From positions 1 through 38,133 of the forward strand of contig JACRHF010000057.1 of assembly GCA_016217665.1 (NCBI GenBank): a stretch of DNA of 38,133 bases. The letters are read 5' to 3'. Source of the stretch: Nitrospirota bacterium (GTDB taxonomy: Bacteria > Nitrospirota > 9FT-COMBO-42-15 > HDB-SIOI813). This document shows positions 32,404-38,133 of this stretch, in pieces. A program made the translations under genes and the position numbers. The notes beneath the pieces were generated by a model that saw only the letters and a list, made by a program, of their open reading frames with translations, did no database searches and was not told the DNA's origin. Positions within the stretch are counted from its first letter, which is position 1. Each line of letters begins with the position of its first letter.

Positions 32404-34683
32404 CTAATAACACTTAGAATGCCCGCAGAAGTGGCACTTCTCGCAACCTTCGGAGAACTCCATCTCGCACCCGCAGTCAGGGCATGCCGCTCCTATCCGC
32501 CTGTCATATTCCACATGAATATTTTCAGCGGCCTCCTTAGTGTCATCCTGGGATTTTCTCACCATGTACTCCATGAGAGAGCTTGCAATGGCATCGGCGC
32601 AGGAGTGTACCGTATCCTTCCCAAGCCCGTATGGCTTATTACACCGGATCCCGATTAGTTGCCGGATGACAGATTGGGGCGCCACACCGCTTCGGAAGGC
32701 GAGGGATACAAGCCTGCCGATGGCCTCATTTTGTGAGCCCTCGCAGCCTCCTGCCTTGCCCATATTGCAGAAGACCTCGAAAGGCCCTCCTTTTTCATCT
32801 TCATTGATAGTGACATAGAGGTCACCGCAGGAGGTCTTCATCCGGGTCGTGACCCCGGCGGTCATCTTTGGCCTTGGTCTTGGATGAATAATCTGGGGGA
32901 CTGTTGTCTCTCTCTTCTCTTCTGCTTTGCTGTCTGCTGTTTTAGCACTGCTCCCAACATTCATCACCTGCTCTGAACGGCTGCCGTCTCTGTAGACAGT
33001 AATCCCTTTACACCCGAGCTTATAGGCAAGGAGATATGCCTGTTTAACGTCTTCTCCTGTGGCCTCTTTATGAAGGTTGATGGTCTTTGATACGGCGCTG
33101 TCTGTGTATTCCTGGAATGCCGCCTGCATACGGACATGCCACTCCGGAGAGACATCATGGGCTGTTGCAAATACGGTCTGCCACTTTGCCGGCACTTCGT
33201 CCAACCCCCGCACAGAGCCATGATTGGCGACGATCCTGTCCGCCAGATTACTGCTCCAGAAACCCTCAGTCTTTGCCACATCCACAAAGGCCTCTAACAT
33301 ATAGGGGAGGTGTTCACCGCCCATCACATTCTTATACCAGATGAGACTGAACTCCGGTTCACAACCCCCGGAGGTGTCCGCGATCATGCTTAATGTCCCT
33401 GTCGGCGCCACCGTGGTAATATAGGCATTCCGGAGTCTCTTCCCCTCCCTCTGATAGACAGAGCCCTCCCAGTTAGGGAATACACCGCGCTGCTGGGCCA
33501 GTTTCTCAGATTCGCTATGACCTATCGCCCGGATAAATCTCATGACACTCCGGGCCGTCTCTATCCCGTCGGTGGAATCATAGGGGACGCCCAGCTTAAA
33601 GAGCATCCGTGCAAAACCCATGACTCCGAGTCCTATCTTTCTATTCCCTTTCGTGACCTCCTCGATCTGCGGGATGGGATAATGATTCATGTCAATGACG
33701 TTATCGAGGAAGTGAACAGAGGTGCGTACGGTACGTTCGAGTTTGTTCCAGTCAATAGTCCACTTTCCGGCATTCAGGCTGACATGGGACTCCAGGTTTA
33801 TGCTACCCAAATTACAGGATTCATAGGGAATGAGCGGTTGTTCTCCGCAGGGATTCGTGGCCTCGATACCGCCGACATGCGGCGTAGGATTGGTCCTGTT
33901 CGTGGTATCAATGAAGAACAGACCTGGCTCGCCGTTCCTCCATGCATTCGCAGCGATCTTGTTAAAGATCTCTGCCGCAGAGATCTTTAACAAGGCCTGG
34001 CCTGTCCTGGGGTTCAGCAGCTCATAGGACTCCCCCTTTTCCAGGGCCTCCATAAACCGGTCCGTAACAGCCACGCTGATGTTGAAGTTCGTGATATCAT
34101 TCTCGTTGGACTTGCAATCGATGAATTCCAGGATATCCGGGTGATCTACGCGAAGGATCCCCATGTTGGCCCCACGTCTTGTCCCCCCCTGTTTTACAGC
34201 CTCTGTGGCATGATTAAAGACCTTCATAAAGGAGACAGGACCCGAGGCCACGCCGCCAGTAGTCCGCACCACATCGTTTTGGGGTCTCAGCCTTGAGAAG
34301 GAAAACCCTGTCCCGCCGCCGGACTTGTGGATGATAGCCGCCTGCTTGACCGATTCGAATATCCCGTCCATGGAGTCCTCAATAGGCAGGACAAAACAGG
34401 CAGAGAGTTGCTGCAGCTCCCTCCCTGCATTCATCAGGGTAGGGGAATTCGGGAGGAGTTCCTTCCGCATCATCAGGTTATAGAATTCTTCCTCAGTCTT
34501 TTTAACGTCGGCATTAGGGTTATAGAGAAGGTCTGCCTCTGCGATATTACGTGCCACCCTCCTGAACATGTCCGTAGGGGTCTCTGTGACCTGTCCCTTG
34601 TCATTCTTGGCCAGGTAGCGCTTCTCTAAGACCTTGATCGCATTCTGAGAAAATAATGAATCTGTAACCTCTTTGGTTGGCAT
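32404..34683 (-). CDS. nrdJ: Adenosylcobalamin-dependent (class II) ribonucleotide reductase
   Basis: A 759-residue vitamin B12-dependent reductase that makes deoxynucleotides without oxygen. Recognisable parts are NSPTLMNAG and LSACFVLPI (first active cysteine), SGGGTGFSFSRLRP, TRRGANMG, the catalytic NPCGEQPLIPYESCNLGSI, and VAPTGTLSMIAD. Near the C-terminus, TSCGDLYVTINEDEKG begins the extra domain, and the end is a zinc-ribbon-like cluster (CPDCG, CEKCHFCGHSKC) with the redox tail. The ribosome site GAGGAGGG precedes ATG 34683. A promoter, triple repeat and DnaA-box-like cluster lie upstream. I see no cobalamin riboswitch. A 16-bp perfect inverted repeat lies within the coding region at 33958-33994. 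Confidence 0.95.
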   Translation of the reverse strand: MPTKEVTDSLFSQNAIKVLEKRYLAKNDKGQVTETPTDMFRRVARNIAEADLLYNPNADVKKTEEEFYNLMMRKELLPNSPTLMNAGRELQQLSACFVLPIEDSMDGIFESVKQAAIIHKSGGGTGFSFSRLRPQNDVVRTTGGVASGPVSFMKVFNHATEAVKQGGTRRGANMGILRVDHPDILEFIDCKSNENDITNFNISVAVTDRFMEALEKGESYELLNPRTGQALLKISAAEIFNKIAANAWRNGEPGLFFIDTTNRTNPTPHVGGIEATNPCGEQPLIPYESCNLGSINLESHVSLNAGKWTIDWNKLERTVRTSVHFLDNVIDMNHYPIPQIEEVTKGNRKIGLGVMGFARMLFKLGVPYDSTDGIETARSVMRFIRAIGHSESEKLAQQRGVFPNWEGSVYQREGKRLRNAYITTVAPTGTLSMIADTSGGCEPEFSLIWYKNVMGGEHLPYMLEAFVDVAKTEGFWSSNLADRIVANHGSVRGLDEVPAKWQTVFATAHDVSPEWHVRMQAAFQEYTDSAVSKTINLHKEATGEDVKQAYLLAYKLGCKGITVYRDGSRSEQVMNVGSSAKTADSKAEEKRETTVPQIIHPRPRPKMTAGVTTRMKTSCGDLYVTINEDEKGGPFEVFCNMGKAGGCEGSQNEAIGRLVSLAFRSGVAPQSVIRQLIGIRCNKPYGLGKDTVHSCADAIASSLMEYMVRKSQDDTKEAAENIHVEYDRRIGAACPDCGCEMEFSEGCEKCHFCGHSKCY
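33958..33994. repeat. Perfect 16-bp inverted repeat inside nrdJ
   Basis: Arms 33958-33973 and 33979-33994 are perfectly complementary around GCCGC. The codons read about LLKISAAEIFNK on the minus strand, which looks like normal NrdJ sequence, so this may be constrained coding DNA with a strong hairpin and not an insertion. Confidence 0.8.
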
Positions 34684-34705
34684 AGATACCCTCCTCTTCT
34701 TATTG

Positions 34706-34738
34706 ATTAAAGCAGTTTATTAAAGCATTATTAAAGCA
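34706..34738. repeat. Triple ATTAAAGCA repeat in the nrdJ leader
   Basis: Identical 9-mers at 34706-34714, 34719-34727 and 34730-34738, in the untranslated leader of nrdJ (TGCTTTAAT in the transcript sense). They could be binding sites for a regulator or an RNA element. They do not match the NrdR box as I know it. Confidence 0.7.
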
Positions 34739-34778
34739 GTTTGAGCTCACGGATAAGCGAAGCAAATGAAGTGAGCAG

Positions 34779-34807
34779 AGTGTATATCAGGGAAACTTCC
34801 TTGTCAA
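34779..34807 (-). promoter_or_regulatory. Probable nrdJ promoter
   Basis: TTGACA (34802-34807) with TACACT (34779-34784, spacer 17) or TATACA (34781-34786, spacer 15) on the minus strand. The 20 bp around the -35 box (34797-34816) are identical to those of the rrf2 operon promoter at 12513-12532. Confidence 0.6.
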
Positions 34808-34843
34808 GAGAAATTTCTATATGTTGTGATTTTATTTTAGGGT

Positions 34844-34898
34844 CTATCCACCATTTTGTGGATTTGTTGAGGAAAAGGTGTGGATAGGTTGTGGAAAA
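34844..34898. promoter_or_regulatory. Cluster of four DnaA-box-like 9-mers
   Basis: CTATCCACC (34844-34852, plus strand), and on the minus strand AAATCCACA (34857-34865), CTATCCACA (34879-34887) and TTTTCCACA (34890-34898). Compared with TTATCCACA they carry two, two, one and one mismatches. The cluster is 37-91 bp upstream of the nrdJ -35 box and directly after sucD. Confidence 0.5.
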
Positions 34899-34914
34899 AG
34901 GCGGCTTCTACCGC
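34895..34914 (-). terminator. Weak intrinsic terminator at the sucD end
   Basis: On the minus strand GCGG, loop TAGAAG (holding the sucD stop), CCGC, then CTTTTT. The stem is only 4 bp, so this is a tentative call. Confidence 0.35.
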
Positions 34915-35783
34915 TTCTTTAGGGCCTCGGCGACAGTCTGCCCAATGAGGGCTGGATTACGCACCACATGGATGCCAGCCTTTTCCATCGCGGCCATTTT
35001 TTCGGATGCCGTGCCCTTGCCTCCGGAAATAATGGCGCCTGCATGGCCCATCCTTCTTCCGGGCGGCGCTGTAATCCCGGCAATAAAGCCGACAACAGGC
35101 TTTGAGAGGTTGGACTTGATATAATCGGCAGCACGCTCCTCGGCATCTCCCCCGATCTCGCCGATCATGACAATGGCGTCGGTCTCTCTGTCCTTTTCAA
35201 ACATCTCCAGGAGGTCAATAAAGTTTGTCCCGTTGACAGGGTCTCCGCCGATGCCGATACACGTAGACTGTCCAAGACCGGCCTTTGTGACCTGCCAGAC
35301 CGCCTCATAGGTGAGGGTTCCACTCCTCGATATTACGCCGACCCGACCTTTTTTATGGATAAAGCCTGGCATGATCCCGATCTTGCACTCCTCAGGGGTG
35401 ATGATCCCGGGGCAGTTAGGTCCGATGAGCCTGCTCTTCTTTCCTGCCATGAACCTTTTGGCCTGGACCATATCCATCACAGGGATCCCCTCGGTAATGC
35501 AAACAATCAGGGGGATCTCTGCCTCTGCGGATTCCATGATGGCGTCTGCGGCAAATGGCGGGGGGACAAAGATCATCGAGACATTGGGCCTTGCTGCATC
35601 CACCGCCTCCCGGACTGTATTGAATACAGGGACACCCTCAAACTCAGTCCCGCCCTTGCCGGGTGTGACCCCGGCCACGATATTGGTCCCATACTCCATA
35701 CAGGCACTGGTATGGAACGAACCCTCCTTACCCGTGATCCCCTGTACCATCAACCTTGTGGATTTATTAACGAGAATACTCAT
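34908..35783 (-). CDS. sucD: Succinyl-CoA synthetase (ADP-forming) alpha subunit
   Basis: A 291-residue alpha subunit that binds CoA and carries the phosphohistidine. It interconverts succinyl-CoA and succinate with ATP/GTP in the TCA cycle, in either direction. The CoA-binding [12 protein letters not shown], the [20 protein letters not shown] block and the active-site [14 protein letters not shown] are intact. It lies 36 bp after sucC and is probably co-transcribed with it. The length is normal for the family. Confidence 0.96.
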   Translation of the reverse strand: MSILVNKSTRLMVQGITGKEGSFHTSACMEYGTNIVAGVTPGKGGTEFEGVPVFNTVREAVDAARPNVSMIFVPPPFAADAIMESAEAEIPLIVCITEGIPVMDMVQAKRFMAGKKSRLIGPNCPGIITPEECKIGIMPGFIHKKGRVGVISRSGTLTYEAVWQVTKAGLGQSTCIGIGGDPVNGTNFIDLLEMFEKDRETDAIVMIGEIGGDAEERAADYIKSNLSKPVVGFIAGITAPPGRRMGHAGAIISGGKGTASEKMAAMEKAGIHVVRNPALIGQTVAEALKKR

Positions 35784-35819
35784 CCGGATACCCTTTCCCG
35801 ATTTAGCAGTTTCTGTTCA

Positions 35820-36986
35820 CTATTTACCATTCACCAACTTCACAACCTTCTGCGCCCCTTCCCAGATATCCGAGGCGACTTGAAGATTCAGTCCTGATCC
35901 CTTCAGCATCTCAAGACCCTCCTTGGCGTTTGTCCCTTCAAGACGAACCACAAGCGGGACCCTGATCTCGACCTCTTTTGCCGCATCAATGATACCGCCG
36001 GCAATCCTCTCACAGCGCACAATGCCGCCGAATATGTTGACAAAGACTCCCTTTACGTTTTTGTCTGCCAGGAGGATCTGGAAGGCGTGCTTCACCGTCT
36101 CTTTGGAGGCACCGCCCCCCACGTCTAAGAAATTGGCAGGCTCACTCCCCGCCAGTTTGACCACATCCATCGTGGCCATTGCAAGGCCGGCCCCGTTGAC
36201 CATACATCCGATATTGCCATTGAGTTTTACATAGTTCAGCCCATGCTTTGATGCCTCAATCTCAAGCTCCTCTTCCTCGTCGAGATCCCGCAGGGCCTTG
36301 ATGTCTTCATTCCTGAAGAGCGCGTTGTCGTCAAAGCTCATCTTGGCATCGAGGGCGATGAGTCTTTTATCCTTGGTGATGACGAGGGGATTTATTTCAA
36401 TCAGCGAGGCCCCCTTCTGGGTCAGGAGCTTGTAGAGGTTTCCGGCCATCGCAATGAACTGTTTGGCAATCTCCGGTTCAAGTCCGAGCCGGAACGCCAT
36501 ATTCCTGCCGTTGAACGGCTGAAAACCTACAGAGGGATCAATATACTCTTTGATCACCTTTTCCGGCGTCCTTTCTGCAACCTCTTCGATCTCCATACCC
36601 CCTTCAAGGCTTGTGATAAAGACAGGACGGCTATAGGTGCGGTCAATTAAGATGCTCAGGTAGAGCTCTTTTCCGATATCAACCCCCTCTTCAAGGAGGA
36701 TCTTCCGGACGCACCTCCCTTCCGGACCTGTCTGGTGGGTGACAAGGGTCTTTCCCAAAAGTTCCTTTGCAAACCTTGCGACATCCTTTTTCTCTCTTGC
36801 AAGTTTTACCCCGCCGGCCTTCCCCCTGCCGCCTGCATGAATCTGTGCCTTCACAACGACCACATTAGAATGGATCTCTTTTGCATATTGTTCTGCCTCA
36901 TCCACAGAATAGACAGCCTTTCCCTGCGGAACCGGAATGTTGTACTGGGCAAACAGCTTCTTTCCCTGAAATTCATGGATATTCAT
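35820..36986 (-). CDS. sucC: Succinyl-CoA synthetase (ADP-forming) beta subunit
   Basis: A 388-residue beta subunit with the ATP-grasp domain. It is recognised by the N-terminal MNIHEFQGKKLFAQYNIPVP, AQIHAGGRGKAGGVKLA and the C-terminal GGIVRCERIAGGI with VVRLEGTNAKEGLE. It supplies nucleotide binding and the succinate/phosphate site. ATG 36986 is chosen over an in-frame ATG at 37055, because the extra 23 residues are not conserved and GAGAGGAG lies just before 36986. The promoter at 37046-37074 also falls within that extension, which supports the shorter form. Confidence 0.96.
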   Translation of the reverse strand: MNIHEFQGKKLFAQYNIPVPQGKAVYSVDEAEQYAKEIHSNVVVVKAQIHAGGRGKAGGVKLAREKKDVARFAKELLGKTLVTHQTGPEGRCVRKILLEEGVDIGKELYLSILIDRTYSRPVFITSLEGGMEIEEVAERTPEKVIKEYIDPSVGFQPFNGRNMAFRLGLEPEIAKQFIAMAGNLYKLLTQKGASLIEINPLVITKDKRLIALDAKMSFDDNALFRNEDIKALRDLDEEEELEIEASKHGLNYVKLNGNIGCMVNGAGLAMATMDVVKLAGSEPANFLDVGGGASKETVKHAFQILLADKNVKGVFVNIFGGIVRCERIAGGIIDAAKEVEIRVPLVVRLEGTNAKEGLEMLKGSGLNLQVASDIWEGAQKVVKLVNGK

Positions 36987-37045
36987 CTCAAGACTCCTCT
37001 CAATCTCAACCGTACGGCTGTATGGCGGCCTTAAAACAGGGCCAG

Positions 37046-37074
37046 ATATTATCATTCCTCCTGCAATAAATCAA
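37046..37074 (-). promoter_or_regulatory. Probable sucCD promoter
   Basis: TTGATT (37069-37074) and TAATAT (37046-37051) with a 17-bp spacer on the minus strand. Transcription would start near 37039, about 53 nt before the sucC ATG. Confidence 0.55.
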
Positions 37075-37098
37075 CAGAAAAAATGGGGGGAGTAATGC

Positions 37099-37324
37099 CT
37101 CGGTGAAAGGTGGGGTTGTAGTCCCTGAGCGACTTGCCGAGAGCAGTTGGCACCTGACTTTTTAAAAATTGGGGCGAGCAGGCGGAGCCGTAGTTGCCCA
37201 ATTTATTGGGCTTCCAGGTAACGAAGCCTGATAAATCAGGCAACTACAGCCTGCGAGTCCTTAGACAGGTCAACTGCGAAGGCCAGGAGCGAAGGGACTA
37301 CGACCCCACCCACCATTGACCGAG
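37099..37324. mobile_element. 226-bp foldback (MITE-like) element or structured RNA
   Basis: Most of the sucC-carbonic anhydrase gap. The ends form long imperfect inverted arms. The best block pairs 37112-37125 with 37293-37306 and includes TGGGGTTGTAGTCCCT against AGGGACTACGACCCCA; outer CTCGGT pairs with ACCGAG. Inside, 37190-37198 pairs with 37239-37247, enclosing two tight hairpins at 37197-37210 and 37227-37240. No credible protein is encoded. Confidence 0.65.
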
Positions 37325-37352
37325 AGATTACGGGGGAATCTGCTCTTATCGC

Positions 37353-37382
37353 TTGACACCCGCATCACTTCTCTATTATAAA
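37353..37382 (+). promoter_or_regulatory. Probable promoter of the carbonic anhydrase gene
   Basis: TTGACA (37353-37358) followed by TATAAA (37377-37382, spacer 18) or TTATAA (spacer 17), with the strong ribosome site AAAGGAGGAAGAGGG shortly before ATG 37441. Confidence 0.6.
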
Positions 37383-37440
37383 TAAAGACACTTGAAAACC
37401 AACACTTTACACCAACACTTCATAAAGGAGGAAGAGGGAA

Positions 37441-38133
37441 TGAAACGTTTTGGAAAAGTTGTACTCGCTGTAAGCCTTGCATCCAATCTCTTTTTTGTGG
37501 GGATTATTCTGATGGGATTCTCAGGCCCGAATGTCCTGACCTCATTCAATGAGGATGTCAATGAACCGGCGATTCCCAAGTCGTCATTCGTCCATCAATT
37601 AGCGTCTGTTATTGGAGATGTGAAGATAGGAGAGAGGGTCTATGTGGCTCCGGCAGCATCCATCAGGGGGGATGAGGGACAGCCTATTTATATTGGGAAT
37701 GAGACGAATGTGCAGGATGGGGTCGTGATCCATGGTCTTGAGACGATGGAGGATGGCAAGGCCGTAGAGAAGAATCAGGTTGATGTTGGCGGCAAAAAAT
37801 ATTCAGTATATATCGGTGATCGCGTATCTATGGCCCATCAGTCTCAGGTCCATGGCCCGGCGCTGGTCGGCAATGATGTGTTTGTGGGGATGCAGGCCCT
37901 TGTCTTTAAGGCCACAGTAGGGGATGGCACAGTCCTCGAACCAGGGGCAAAGGTGGTCGGGGTAAAGATTGCCTCAGGGAGATACGTCCCGACAGGGAGT
38001 GTCATTACAAAGCAGGCCGATGCCGATGCCCTTCCCACGATTACAGATACCTATCCATTTAAGGATTTAAATAAGGCCGTGGTCCATGTCAATACACAGT
38101 TCGCTGATGGCTATAACGGAAAGAAGCCCGCAC
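37441..38133 (+). CDS. Exported Cam-type gamma carbonic anhydrase, 3' truncated
   Basis: Interconverts CO2 and bicarbonate. The visible 231 residues start with a signal peptide or anchor (about 8-28), then a left-handed beta-helix of hexapeptide repeats. The metal-ligand histidines appear in DGVVIHG and AHQSQVHG, matching H81, H117 and H122 of Methanosarcina thermophila Cam. The SIRGDEG arginine/aspartate motif and the NVQDG motif are also present. An acidic loop LETMEDGKAVEKN holds the Glu that is the proton shuttle (E84) in Cam and is missing from the shorter CamH group. The window ends before the stop codon. The exported location suggests capture or conversion of inorganic carbon outside the cytoplasm. 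Confidence 0.92.

Noticed and set aside
34844-34898. Chromosomal origin of replication
   Set aside because: Only four imperfect DnaA boxes and no AT-rich unwinding region or dnaA, dnaN or gyrB neighbours; a regulatory cluster fits better.
34684-34907. Cobalamin riboswitch upstream of nrdJ
   Set aside because: No B12-box-like conserved core is visible, and the space from the predicted start to the ATG is only about 90 nt.
37052-37243. 63-residue minus-strand ORF in the sucC upstream gap
   Set aside because: It lies within the foldback element and has no conserved motif or ribosome site.
1-38133. CRISPR array, tRNA, rRNA or insertion-sequence transposase genes
   Set aside because: No regularly spaced repeats, cloverleaf or transposase motifs were found on either strand; all repeats are short palindromes.

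Overview
The window holds a dense, single-copy bacterial chromosome segment with no phage, CRISPR, tRNA or rRNA signal. It suggests a diderm, anaerobic or microaerophilic bacterium with a corrinoid-dependent metabolism. The supporting genes are a B12-dependent methionine synthase core, a class II (adenosylcobalamin) ribonucleotide reductase, System II cytochrome c maturation, an outer-membrane porin and a Sat/AprBA/siroheme reductase route. I lean toward a Nitrospirota- or Desulfobacterota-like lineage, but this is inference from gene content and repeat style; no marker gene here settles it.

Layout. 1-5278 (+): 5'-truncated metH, a TlpA-like thioredoxin, a Met-rich Spy/CpxP-like protein and a UbiB/ABC1 kinase. 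5264-12460 (-): a sulfur operon transcribed from a strong promoter in front of an Rrf2 regulator: rrf2, aprA, aprB, a two-repeat siroheme reductase fused to a TusA-like domain, sat, then purC. 12595-14853 (+): a membrane GAF-GGDEF-HD-GYP protein divergent from rrf2. 15013-26199 (-): a long directon read as resB, ccsA, tlpA/resA, ccdA (cytochrome c assembly), a geranylgeranyl-reductase-family flavoprotein, a site-2 protease with CBS domains, then glycogen and sugar genes (glgA, a probable PPi-type pfk, acylphosphatase, GH57 glucanotransferase). 26436-31235 (+): AI-2E-type permease, DUF255/YyaL protein, porin and a short PstS-like protein. 31425-37074 (-): radical SAM protein, nrdJ, sucD, sucC. 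37441-end (+): exported Cam-type gamma carbonic anhydrase, truncated by the window edge.

The sulfur genes could activate sulfate to APS (Sat), reduce APS to sulfite (AprBA) and reduce sulfite to sulfide, with the TusA-like domain as a possible sulfur carrier. The Rrf2 regulator and the lack of DsrAB or Qmo genes here fit an APS-based assimilatory pathway better than respiration. That is inference.

The most unusual thread is a set of palindromic repeats that touch coding sequence. A C-run/G-run palindrome recurs about five times. One copy is translated in frame inside the siroheme reductase, and one abuts the start-less 5' end of purC. A different 63-bp palindrome with perfect 29-bp arms is inserted in frame in the radical SAM gene next to its Fe-S motif. 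A third inverted repeat supplies the C-terminus of glgA, and a MITE-like element supplies the stop codon of the radical SAM gene. Other notable items are two complete cofactor-type cysteine sets in the siroheme reductase, a cluster of DnaA-box-like 9-mers upstream of nrdJ, and a 226-bp foldback element before the carbonic anhydrase.
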